This document shows positions 45,415-52,861 of a stretch of 64,000 nt of DNA, one piece after another. The translations under genes were made by a program, and so were the position numbers. A model generated the notes under the pieces. It saw only the letters and a program-made list of their open reading frames with translations, was not told the DNA's origin and made no database searches. This stretch comes from Streptomyces hokutonensis (lineage in GTDB: Bacteria; Actinomycetota; Actinomycetes; Streptomycetales; Streptomycetaceae): NCBI RefSeq assembly GCF_000376565.1, contig NZ_BARG01000062.1, positions 62,001-126,000 on the forward strand, in the 5' to 3' direction. Each line of letters opens with the position of its first letter. Position 1 is the stretch's first letter.

Positions 45415-48018
45415 GTGACAGCGGATGGCGACCCGGTTCTCGAACTGCTGCCGATGGTGTTCGCGGCTCCGAGCGAGGCGCTGGCCGGTGCGCGGGAGGT
45501 CCTCGACGGCGATCCGACGCCGTTCCAGGCCTCCGTGGCCCACCATGTGATCGGTATCTGGCAGCGGGACTTCGGCGATCTCCGGCTCGCTCTCAAGCAC
45601 TTGCGGCGCGCCCGCGACCTGGCGGCGCGCGCCGATTCGGCGGACCGGGAGGCGGACGTCCTCGGCACGCTCGGGGTGGCGCTGGTGCACGCGGGCCGCA
45701 CCCGGCAGGGGCTGGCGGCCTTCGAGCGGGGCATCGCCCGCGGCAGCAGAAAGTCCAGGGCGCGCGTCCTGTTCCTGCGGGCCTACGCCTGGTGGGTGCT
45801 GGGCCGGCACAAGGAGGCGCTGGACGACGTACGGCGGGCGATCCCCGTGCTGCGGCAGACGGAGGACGTGATCTGGACGGCGCGGGCACTGACCCTGCGC
45901 GCGACCGTGCATCTGGCGCTCGGCGCGGTGGACCGGGCCGACGCCGACTTCACCGCGGCCGAGCGGCTGTGGGAGACCACCGGCCAGGAGCACGACAAGG
46001 CCGACGCGGTGGAGAGCAGGGGTCTGGCCGCGTTCCGCTCGGGCGACATCCCGGTGGCGCTCCAACTCCTCGACGAGGCAGAGGAGATGTACGCCAAGCT
46101 GACCACCCCCACCTTCATGCTCACCATCCGCCGCTGCGAGGTGCTGCTGAGCGCGGGCCTGGCGGCGGAGGCACTCGCCCAGGCGGACACGGCGATCGGG
46201 CTGCTCGACGGCATAGGCGGGCAGTCCACCCGCAAGGCGGAGCTGCTGCTCGTGGCCGCCCGGGCGGCGCGGCTCGCGGACGATCCGCCCACGGCGATCG
46301 CGCGCGCGGCCGTGGCGGTACGGCTGTTCGCCGCGCAGCGCCGCACCTGGTGGCAGACGCATGCCCAACTGGTGCTGATCGAGGCGAGGTTGGCGGCCGG
46401 GCGGGCCTCGGGCCGGCTGGTCGCGGACGCCGCCGCGGTGGCCGGCCGGCTGGCCGCGTTCGGCTCCCCGTCGGCGCCGGAGGCCGCGCTGCTCGCGGGC
46501 CGGATCGCGCTGGCGCTGGGCTGGACGGCGGATGCGGAACGGCACTTGGCGGTGGCCGCCCGCAGCAGACGTGCCGGCCCGCCGCTGGCCCAGATGACCG
46601 GCTGGGCGGCGCAGGCGCTGCGCGCCGAGGCCGCCGGTTCGGGACGCGGGGTGCTGGAGGCCTGCCGGCGCGGGCTCGACGTCCTGGACGACCACCGTAC
46701 GACCCTGGGCGCCTCGGAGTTGCGGGCCCGGGCCACCGCGCAGGGCGCGGAGCTGGCGGCGCTCGCGCAGCGGGCGAGCCTCAACTCGGGTGGTCCGCGA
46801 CGGCTGTTGGCGTGGAGCGAGCGCTGGCGGGCGACCGCGCTGTCCACCCCGCCCGCCCGGCCGCCCGCCGACCCCGCCCTGCTGAGCGGTCTGACGGCGT
46901 TCCGCGAGATCGCCGCCCGCGCGGAGGAGGCCCGGATGGAGGGCCACCCGGTACCGGCCCTGGAGCGCGAACAGCGGCGCCTGGAACGGGAGATCCGCTC
47001 CCGCACCCTCCACATGCGCGGTGACGCACCCGGCGAGGGTGAGCGCTTCGATCCAACTCGGTTGCTGGCACGCCTCGGTGAGGGGCGGCTGGTGGAACTC
47101 GCCGTGGTCGACGGGCGGGTGCACGCCCTGCTGTGCGGCCAGGGGCGGGTGCGGCGGTTCGCGGCGGGCCTGCTCTCGGAGGCGATGGCCGAGGCGGAGC
47201 ACGTGCAGGCGGGACTGCGGCGACTGGCGCATCCCGGGGCGGAGGCCAGGCTGCCGGTGGTGGAGGCGGCGGGCCGACGGCTGGAGGAACTACTCCTCGG
47301 CGAGGCGGTCCAACACCTGGGCTCCGGGCCGGTGGTGGTGGTCCCGCCGGGCCGACTCCACCGTGTTCCCTGGGCGTTGCTGCCCTCGCTGCGCGAGCGG
47401 GTGCTCAGTGTGTCGCCGTCGGCGGGCAGTTGGCTGCGCGCCCTGGACACCCGGCCACCGCCCGGCGGACGGCACGTCCTGGTGCGCGGTCCCGGCCTCG
47501 CGACCGACGGCGCCGAGGTCCCGGACCTGGCCGACCGCTACGGCACGCCCACGGTCCTGGAGCACGACGACGCCGAAGTCCCCCGGGTACTGGCCGAGTT
47601 GGACGGCGCGACGTTGGCCCATATCGCCGCGCACGGCACGTTCCGCGCGGACAGCCCCCTGTTCTCGGCCCTTCGCATGGCCGACGGCCCGCTCATCGTC
47701 CACGACTTCGAACGCCTCGCCCGCAGCCCGTACCGGATCATCCTCTCCAGCTGCGACACGGCCCGCCTCGCCCCGGTGGGCGCCGACGAACTCCTCGGCC
47801 TGGTAACGGCGTTGCTCCCGCTGGGCACGGCGGGAGTGGTGGCGAGCAGCGCCCCCGTCAGCGACGCCGCCGTGGTCCCGCTGATGCTCGCCCTCCACAA
47901 GGGCCTCAGCGCGGGCCTCTCCCTGGCGGAGGCCCTGCGCGACGCCCGGACCGCGCTGCCGGGGGACGCGATGCACCAGGCGACGGGCTGGGCGTTCACG
48001 GCGTTCGGAGCGGCCTGA
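45415..48018 (+). CDS. TPR-CHAT protein (caspase-like cysteine protease)
   Basis: 867 residues from the GTG at 45415; a GTG at 45379 would add 12 residues, and neither has a well-spaced ribosome site. Residues about 20-520 are tetratricopeptide-like helices (TLGVALVHAGRTRQGLAAFERGIA, LTLRATVHLALGAVDRADADFTAAE). Residues about 580-867 are a CHAT domain: VVVVPPGRLHRVPWALLPSL, the catalytic His in LAHIAAHGTFRAD near 740, the catalytic Cys in YRIILSSCDTARL near 779, and the C-terminal GVVASSAPVSDAAVVPLM. CHAT proteins are caspase-clan proteases used in bacterial conflict and cell-death systems, usually cleaving one dedicated partner after the TPR part senses a trigger. Divergent from the S8-sigma operon. 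Confidence 0.9.
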   Translation: MTADGDPVLELLPMVFAAPSEALAGAREVLDGDPTPFQASVAHHVIGIWQRDFGDLRLALKHLRRARDLAARADSADREADVLGTLGVALVHAGRTRQGLAAFERGIARGSRKSRARVLFLRAYAWWVLGRHKEALDDVRRAIPVLRQTEDVIWTARALTLRATVHLALGAVDRADADFTAAERLWETTGQEHDKADAVESRGLAAFRSGDIPVALQLLDEAEEMYAKLTTPTFMLTIRRCEVLLSAGLAAEALAQADTAIGLLDGIGGQSTRKAELLLVAARAARLADDPPTAIARAAVAVRLFAAQRRTWWQTHAQLVLIEARLAAGRASGRLVADAAAVAGRLAAFGSPSAPEAALLAGRIALALGWTADAERHLAVAARSRRAGPPLAQMTGWAAQALRAEAAGSGRGVLEACRRGLDVLDDHRTTLGASELRARATAQGAELAALAQRASLNSGGPRRLLAWSERWRATALSTPPARPPADPALLSGLTAFREIAARAEEARMEGHPVPALEREQRRLEREIRSRTLHMRGDAPGEGERFDPTRLLARLGEGRLVELAVVDGRVHALLCGQGRVRRFAAGLLSEAMAEAEHVQAGLRRLAHPGAEARLPVVEAAGRRLEELLLGEAVQHLGSGPVVVVPPGRLHRVPWALLPSLRERVLSVSPSAGSWLRALDTRPPPGGRHVLVRGPGLATDGAEVPDLADRYGTPTVLEHDDAEVPRVLAELDGATLAHIAAHGTFRADSPLFSALRMADGPLIVHDFERLARSPYRIILSSCDTARLAPVGADELLGLVTALLPLGTAGVVASSAPVSDAAVVPLMLALHKGLSAGLSLAEALRDARTALPGDAMHQATGWAFTAFGAA

Positions 48019-48230
48019 CCCACCCGGGCGGCTCGGCCGATGCGGTACGGGCACGAGGCGGGCCGTCCCATGCCCGGCGGCGTGGCCGACCGCCCCGGTT
48101 CGGCCACGCGCGCAGGCATGTCGAGCGCGACCGGATCGGCGCACGCGTCGAAGAAGCTCCGGGCGTCGATCTGCCGACCCGAGCCCGAGCCGTCGGCCTC
48201 ACAGATCAGGCACGGTTCCGCCCGCCACCC

Positions 48231-48289
48231 GTCACGCCGACTGCGCCGTCGGCAGCTCCACCAGCCACGGCAACGCGCCCGGTCGCTCG
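48231..48289 (-). pseudogene. Fragment duplicating the 3' end of the LuxR-type regulator gene
   Basis: 59 bases match 48407-48466, the C-terminal codons and stop of the intact regulator (ending LPWLVELPTAQSA), with one substitution and one single-base gap. The copy has no upstream HTH coding sequence and is only a remnant. Confidence 0.8.
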
Positions 48290-48295
48290 AGCCCA

Positions 48296-48380
48296 CTGGC
48301 AGAGCCCCCGCGCCACACCCCCAGGCGACGCCGCCCACCAGGCCACAAGCCGGGCACTCACTCCCTTCGGAGCAACCTCA
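48296..48380 (+). pseudogene. Degenerate fragment of the TPR-CHAT gene 3' end
   Basis: The fragment reads GDAAHQATSRALTPFGA where the intact CHAT C-terminus (nucleotides 47923-48018) reads GDAMHQATGWAFTAFGA. The DNA around it aligns from CTGGCAGAG (intact CTGGCGGAG) with one internal deletion. Its stop codon is lost (TCA for TGA). It lies between two copies of the LuxR 3' end. Confidence 0.72.
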
Positions 48381-48407
48381 CCGGTCGACCCGGCGGCGGG
48401 CCATCGG

Positions 48408-50285
48408 TCACGCCGACTGCGCCGTCGGCAGCTCCACCAGCCACGGCAGCGCGCCGCGGTCGCTCGCGCCGAGGCGGGCGTAGGCGCTGTAGAGGTGGTT
48501 GCCGACGGTGCGGACCGAGAGGGTGAGGCGTTCGGCGATCTGGCGGTTGCTGAGACCCGCGGCGGCGAGGGTGACGATCTGCCGCTGGCGGGCGGTGAGT
48601 TCACCGAGCACCAGGCCGGAAAGGGCCGGGGTGCGGGCGCCCTGGCAGCGGCGGGCCAGCGCGACCGCGCGGGTGCGGGACATGCGCGCGGCGCGCGGAT
48701 CGCGGTGCGCCCGTACGGCCTGGGCGTGCGCCTCGGCCGCGAACAGCAGGAACCCGCGCTGCTCCAGCTCCCCCGCCACCCGGTCCAGCGCGGGCCCGTC
48801 CCCGTCGACCAGCGCCTCGGCGTGCCGCGCGAGCACGGCCGGTCCGTCGCCGGGCAGCCGGGCGAGCCGGCCGGCGACCTGTTCGGGTGCACCGAGGCGT
48901 ACGGCGTCGTAGAGGGCGTACGCGGCGGGCCTGCCGTCCTCCGCGGTGCCGCCACACCGATTCGGCGCCACCGCCTCGGCCACGGTCTCGCGGGCCGTCT
49001 CCACATCGCCCCGGGCCGCCGCCGCCCAGCCGCTCGCGGGGCGGTGGGCCAGGGTCTCGCCGGTGTCCGGCACATCGCCCGACTGGGCGGCGGCCAGGGC
49101 GAGTTCGACCCCGCAGGCGCGATCCGCCGGGGTCTCCCGCAGCCCCTCCCGTGCCCAGGCCGCGGCCTCGCGCAGTTCGCCGCGCAGCCTCGCGAACCGG
49201 GCGCGTACGGCCGCGTACCCGGCCGGTACCGGTGCACCCTCGGCCACCAGCCACTCCCCCACCGGCGTCGGCAGCGGCCGTACGTCGGTCCGGTCGATGC
49301 GGTCGGTGAGCGCGGCCCGTTCGGCCGCGAGGGCCGGGACGCACTGGTCGGGGGTGCGGGCGAGGCGGCGGGCCCGGAGCCGGCCGGCGGCGGCGCGCAG
49401 GGCGGGGCCGTGGAGGGGGTGGGTGAGGTGGACGGCGCCCCGGTCGTCGACGCGGATCAGGTCCTCGGCCTCCAGTCGTTCGAGGATGTCGAGGTCGAAG
49501 TCGTCGAGGGAGGACGCCAACGGCTCGGCGAAGGCCAGGCGTTCGAGGCTCTCGCGCTCGTCGAGGTCGGCGCGGGCGAGGACCTGCGCGGTGCGTTCGC
49601 GGACCGTCGCGGTGACCGGCACCGGGCCGCGCCAGGCCCACTCGTCGGTGTCCGTGGCCCGCGTGAGCAGTCCGTGCTCGCGCACCGCGCCGAACAGGTC
49701 GCGCAGCAGGCGCAGATCGCCTTGGCAGAGGTGGTGGAGGCGTTTCACGGTGAGGGGTTCCAGCGGGCCGCCGGCGCCCGCCGCGAGCAGCTGGGCGATC
49801 TCCTCGCGGGGCAGCGGCTCCAGCGCGAGGCGCGGCAGCAGTTCGCCGGTCCAGAGGCGGGAGACCGCGCCGGGTACCGGGTCGCCGTCGGCCACCACGA
49901 CGATCAGGCGGGTCCGGCCGTGGACGGCGAGCTGGTGGACGAGGGCGGCCGAGGAGTCGTCGAGGAGGTGGGCGTCGTCGATGAGCAACAGCCGGGTGCC
50001 GGACAGGAGTTGGACCGCTCGGTGCAGGGAGACGCTCTCGGGCAGCAGGTGGGCGAACGCGGCGAAGGGCAGCGCGCGGGTCTCGGGCGTCCCGGTGATC
50101 CGGGCGCAGTCGCCACCCCGGACGGCCTCGGTGACCAGCCGGGTCTTGCCCCGGCCGGCCGGGCCGGTGACCACGATGCCGTGCCGTCCTGCCGTCAACG
50201 ACCTGCGGATCAGTTCGAGTTCGTCCTCCCGGCCGGTGAACGGCCAGGGCAGTTCAAGGGTCTTCGCGTCCTGTTCGAAAGTCAT
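48408..50285 (-). CDS. Large AAA-ATPase LuxR-family transcriptional regulator
   Basis: 625 residues from the ATG at 50285; an in-frame ATG at 50312 lies inside a palindrome and is less likely. The N-terminal AAA/NACHT-like domain has GIVVTGPAGRGKTRLV (Walker A near 40-47) and LLLIDDAHLL (Walker B). A helical, degenerate repeat region follows. The last 65 residues are a LuxR helix-turn-helix: LTARQRQIVTLAAAGLSNRQ, then IAERLTLSVRTVGNHLYSAYARLG. This is the LAL-like plan of signal-dependent activators. It is convergent with the CHAT gene and divergent from the metzincin gene, whose control region has two TGAGT/ACTCA palindromes. Confidence 0.9.
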   Translation of the reverse strand: MTFEQDAKTLELPWPFTGREDELELIRRSLTAGRHGIVVTGPAGRGKTRLVTEAVRGGDCARITGTPETRALPFAAFAHLLPESVSLHRAVQLLSGTRLLLIDDAHLLDDSSAALVHQLAVHGRTRLIVVVADGDPVPGAVSRLWTGELLPRLALEPLPREEIAQLLAAGAGGPLEPLTVKRLHHLCQGDLRLLRDLFGAVREHGLLTRATDTDEWAWRGPVPVTATVRERTAQVLARADLDERESLERLAFAEPLASSLDDFDLDILERLEAEDLIRVDDRGAVHLTHPLHGPALRAAAGRLRARRLARTPDQCVPALAAERAALTDRIDRTDVRPLPTPVGEWLVAEGAPVPAGYAAVRARFARLRGELREAAAWAREGLRETPADRACGVELALAAAQSGDVPDTGETLAHRPASGWAAAARGDVETARETVAEAVAPNRCGGTAEDGRPAAYALYDAVRLGAPEQVAGRLARLPGDGPAVLARHAEALVDGDGPALDRVAGELEQRGFLLFAAEAHAQAVRAHRDPRAARMSRTRAVALARRCQGARTPALSGLVLGELTARQRQIVTLAAAGLSNRQIAERLTLSVRTVGNHLYSAYARLGASDRGALPWLVELPTAQSA

Positions 50286-50382
50286 CACGCAGATATGAGT
50301 CGGGCTACTCATGCCTGATACAGGGTGACTTGAGTAGCCCTCGACTCAGGCGCCCGGGTACGGTCAACGGCACTCTGGTCGC
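50286..50382. promoter_or_regulatory. Divergent control region with two TGAGT...ACTCA palindromes
   Basis: Palindrome 1, ATGAGT-CGGGCT-ACTCAT at 50295-50312, and palindrome 2, TGAGT-AGCCCTCG-ACTCA at 50331-50348. They also pair with each other as a long inverted repeat (TGAGTAGCCC against GGGCTACTCA). Placement between the LuxR gene and the metzincin gene makes them candidate operators of the LuxR protein. Confidence 0.5.
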
Positions 50383-51477
50383 ATGACCGCTCGCTACTGC
50401 TCCCTCGCGCAGCAGCCGGCCCCGGAGTTCGGACCGGGACTGGCCGCGGAGCGGCGCGGTGCGCTCGTCGGCGGCAGCCGGATGTGGGTCAACGGCACGG
50501 TCCTGCACTACTACTTCTTCGACGTCGACAACTCCGCCGCCGACACGTCCGTCATCCCGGTGCCCGGGACCGGCGAGCTGCGGCGGGTGCCGTGGGCCGG
50601 TGCCAAGGAGCAGCAGGACGTCGTGCGCGAGTGCTTCCGTGAGTGGCGGGGGCTCGGCCTCGGTGTCGACTTCGCCGAGGTCACCGACCGTTCGGAGGCG
50701 GAGCTGCGCATCGGGTTCCAGGCCGGTGACGGCTCCTGGTCGGCGGTGGGGCGCGACGCGCTCACGGTCGGTCTGGGCGACCGCACCATGAACTTCGGCT
50801 GGGACCTGACCGCGCCCGGACAGCGCGGCACGGCGCTGCACGAGATCGGGCACGCGCTGGGCATGCTGCACGAGCACCAGAGCCCGTTCGCCGGGATCCA
50901 CTGGGACGACGAGGCCGTGTACGCCGAGCTGGCGGGCCCGCCGAACTTCTGGAGCCGGGACAGGACGCTCGTCAACATCCTGCGCAAGCTCGACCCCGAC
51001 GAGGTCAACGGCTCCGTCTGGGACCCGCAGTCGATCATGGAGTACCCGTTCACGTCCGGCCTGATCCTGGAGCCGGAGGAGTACCGCACGGGTCTGCATC
51101 CGCACGGCGGACTCTCCTCCTCGGACAAGGAGTTCGCGCTCCGCTGGTACCCGCCCGTCGGCCCTCCCCGACCGTCCGAGCTGGTGCCGTTCCGCTCGGC
51201 GCCGCTGCGGCTGGGGCCGGGCGAGCAGGCCGACTTCACGATCGAGCCGACCCAGACGCGCGAGTACGCCGTCGGGGCCTTCGGGGACAGCGACACGGTC
51301 GTCGTGGTCTTCGAGGAACGGGACGGCGAACCGCGCTTCCTCGCCGGCCAGGACGACGGGGGCACCCCGCACAACGCAACACTCAAGGTCAGGCTCGTCA
51401 AGGGCCGCCGCTACTTCGTCCGTGTGCGCCTGTACTCCACGTGGGGGTCGGGGGACACCGCGGTGATGTGCTGGTAA
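50383..51477 (+). CDS. Metzincin-type zinc metalloprotease (astacin-like), no signal peptide
   Basis: 364 residues. The zinc site is HEIGHALGMLHEHQSP near 152-167, the extended HExxHxxGxxH/HE pattern of astacins, and the Met-turn SIMEYPF follows about 60 residues later. The catalytic domain is residues about 30-260. The C-terminal 100 residues are beta-rich (LRLGPGEQADFTIEPTQTRE, KVRLVKGRRYFVRVRLYSTW), resembling pre-peptidase C-terminal or lectin-like modules. No signal peptide is seen, unusual for an astacin, so it may act in the cytoplasm or leave by a non-classical route. It shares a control region with the LuxR regulator. Confidence 0.85.
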   Translation: MTARYCSLAQQPAPEFGPGLAAERRGALVGGSRMWVNGTVLHYYFFDVDNSAADTSVIPVPGTGELRRVPWAGAKEQQDVVRECFREWRGLGLGVDFAEVTDRSEAELRIGFQAGDGSWSAVGRDALTVGLGDRTMNFGWDLTAPGQRGTALHEIGHALGMLHEHQSPFAGIHWDDEAVYAELAGPPNFWSRDRTLVNILRKLDPDEVNGSVWDPQSIMEYPFTSGLILEPEEYRTGLHPHGGLSSSDKEFALRWYPPVGPPRPSELVPFRSAPLRLGPGEQADFTIEPTQTREYAVGAFGDSDTVVVVFEERDGEPRFLAGQDDGGTPHNATLKVRLVKGRRYFVRVRLYSTWGSGDTAVMCW

Positions 51478-51535
51478 CAGCACGTGTACAGCCGCACGCG
51501 GACGGACGGACCACAGGTCCGGCGCCGGGGGAAGC

Positions 51536-51579
51536 GGCCGGAGCTCGTAACCTTCGGGGGAGGGATACGAGCTCCGGCC
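51536..51579. terminator. Bidirectional hairpin terminator
   Basis: Perfect 14-bp stem GGCCGGAGCTCGTA (51536-51549) / TACGAGCTCCGGCC (51566-51579) between the convergent metzincin and rhodanese genes. Confidence 0.85.
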
Positions 51580-51591
51580 ACGCCACCGCGT

Positions 51592-52476
51592 TCAGCCGCC
51601 CAACTCCATTGGCCGGGCAGGGTCCTTGGACCACTCCTCCAGTGAACCGTCGTACACGGAGACGTCCGTACGCCCGAGCAGCGTGAGCGCGAGCGCGGCG
51701 CCCGCGGCCGAGATCCCGCCGCCGCAGTACAGGACGACCGGCGAGTCGTCGGTGTCGAGGACGGCTCCGACCCTGGCGGCGAGTTCGGTTTCGGGCAGCA
51801 TGCGTCCGGTGCCGTCCAGCAGGCCGCGTCCCGGGAGGCTGCGGCTGCCCGGGATGTGTCCGCGGCGGCTGTAGCGGGTGGGCGCGGAGCCGTCGTAGCC
51901 GCCGGGTGGCAGCGCACAGACCAGGGTGCCGGGCCGCTCGCCGCGGCTGATGGCGGCCACGTCCTCGATCCCGGACCACAGATCCGGCCGTACGACAGGT
52001 GTCGCGGGACGGACGACCGGTGCCGGGTCGGTGTCGTCGCCGGAGGCCAGCGGACGTCCGGCCGCCTCCCACGCCTCGAGACCGCCGTCCAGCACGGCCG
52101 CCGGTACGCCGATCGCCCGGAGCATCCACCACAGGCGGGCCGCCCAGATGCCGCCGCCGCTGTCGTACGCGACGACCTCGACGCCCTCCCCCACGCCCAG
52201 CCGGGCCAGCACGGCGACGAGCCTGCCGGGAGACGGCACGGCGAAGTGGTACGGCGCCTCGTGGTCGGAGAGATCGCCGGTCAGGTCGGCGTGTCGCGAT
52301 CCGGGCAGGTGCCGCTCGGCCCAGGTCCCGCGCCCGCTCGCGGAGCGGTAGTCGCCGTCCTCACGGGGTGAGGGCAGCAGCGCGGTGGCGTCGAGGACGA
52401 CCAGCCGGGGGTCGTCGAGATGCGCGGCGAGCCAGGTGTCGTCGACCAGGGGGCCGGGCAGCAGGGAGGTGGTCAT
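51592..52476 (-). CDS. sseA: Sulfurtransferase with two rhodanese domains
   Basis: 294 residues, standard for tandem-rhodanese thiosulfate/3-mercaptopyruvate sulfurtransferases. The N-terminal domain (WAERHLPGSRHADLTGDLSD, VVAYDSGGGIWAARLWWML) has lost the active Cys and is structural. The C-terminal domain has RRGHIPGSRSLPG and the catalytic loop VVLYCGGGISAAG with Cys near 248; a CGGG-loop falls between the thiosulfate (CRxGxR/K) and mercaptopyruvate (CGSGVTA) types, nearer the latter. It moves sulfane sulfur from 3-mercaptopyruvate or thiosulfate to acceptors. Divergent from the riboswitch-controlled operon next door. Confidence 0.88.
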   Translation of the reverse strand: MTTSLLPGPLVDDTWLAAHLDDPRLVVLDATALLPSPREDGDYRSASGRGTWAERHLPGSRHADLTGDLSDHEAPYHFAVPSPGRLVAVLARLGVGEGVEVVAYDSGGGIWAARLWWMLRAIGVPAAVLDGGLEAWEAAGRPLASGDDTDPAPVVRPATPVVRPDLWSGIEDVAAISRGERPGTLVCALPPGGYDGSAPTRYSRRGHIPGSRSLPGRGLLDGTGRMLPETELAARVGAVLDTDDSPVVLYCGGGISAAGAALALTLLGRTDVSVYDGSLEEWSKDPARPMELGG

Positions 52477-52588
52477 GGCGGCCGATCGTACGCCCGCGAC
52501 CTGGGCGTCTCACTCATCGGGCATGCCCGTCCCGCATTCCGGACGAGGCTTGCACAGAATCCGGGTGGTGCGGTTATCGTTCGGCCAT

Positions 52589-52708
52589 CTACGCGGGAGC
52601 CCCTACCCGGTTGGGCTGAGAGGGCGTCTGGGACCGGCTCGTCGAGAGTCCGGCCCCCATGGGGACGCCGACCGCACCACTCGCGCCTCAGCGCCCGCGT
52701 AGGAGTTC
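52589..52708 (+). ncRNA. Atypical TPP riboswitch (thi-box)
   Basis: P1 is a perfect 9-bp helix, CTACGCGGG (52589-52597) with CCCGCGTAG (52694-52702). The pyrimidine-sensing element CTGAGAG (52616-52622) follows GGGAGCCC...GGGC (P2), and P3 is GGCGTC (52623-52628) / GACGCC (52664-52669), followed by GACCGCACC. These match the TPP class. The pyrophosphate-sensing arm, normally containing CTGATC and AATGCC, is replaced by an 18-base stretch that can form only a short GCGC-CTCA-GCGC hairpin. The 3' strand of P1 runs into TAGGAG, the ribosome site of the following mini-ORF, so ligand binding could block translation. Genes downstream are thiamine-precursor transport-like, supporting the call. Confidence 0.75.
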
Positions 52709-52710
52709 AC

Positions 52711-52788
52711 GTGTCTTCAGCAGTCGAGCCCCAGCACCCGGTGGTCAACTCCCCGGCGCGCCGCTCCTGTTGTTGTCGCACGCACTGA
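52711..52788 (+). CDS. Cysteine-rich leader mini-ORF (Cys-Cys-Cys)
   Basis: A 25-codon frame beginning with GTG, with TAGGAG (52700-52705) five bases upstream, inside the riboswitch P1 end. The product ends PARRSCCCRTH, encoded with three consecutive TGT codons. Runs of Cys codons in short actinobacterial leaders are known as cysteine-responsive attenuators (polycysteine uORFs in mycobacteria). It lies between the riboswitch and the THI5/NMT1-family gene, 73 bp upstream of its ATG. Whether it is translated cannot be told from sequence. Confidence 0.5.
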   Translation: MSSAVEPQHPVVNSPARRSCCCRTH

Positions 52789-52861
52789 TCCACCGCCTTC
52801 GCGCACCCCTCTCCCGTTCCTTCAGGCGCCGTCACGCCTGCGCACGTTTCGGAGTTCCCCC

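Larger units (their letters stand above)
48019..48407. other. Intergenic region holding a degenerate duplication of the CHAT/LuxR junction
   Basis: 389 bp between the convergent CHAT and LuxR genes. It contains a 59-bp near copy of the LuxR 3' end (48231-48289) followed by a degenerate copy of the CHAT 3' end (48296-48380). The stretch 48019-48230 has no recognised gene and may be part of the same remnant. Confidence 0.7.

Noticed and set aside
43234..47232. 1332-codon minus-strand frame running from the TPR-CHAT gene into the sigma factor
   Set aside because: Only the last 191 codons have sigma-factor sequence and their own GTG with a ribosome site; the rest is antisense or out-of-frame to the S8 and CHAT genes.
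48040..48483. 147-codon plus-strand frame between the CHAT and LuxR genes
   Set aside because: Composition is Arg/Ser/Pro-rich without domain; the region is explained by duplicated 3' fragments.
47133..50318. Long plus-strand frame across the CHAT end and the LuxR gene
   Set aside because: Shadow of two well-supported genes in other frames; its only informative part is the degenerate CHAT-tail fragment, annotated separately.
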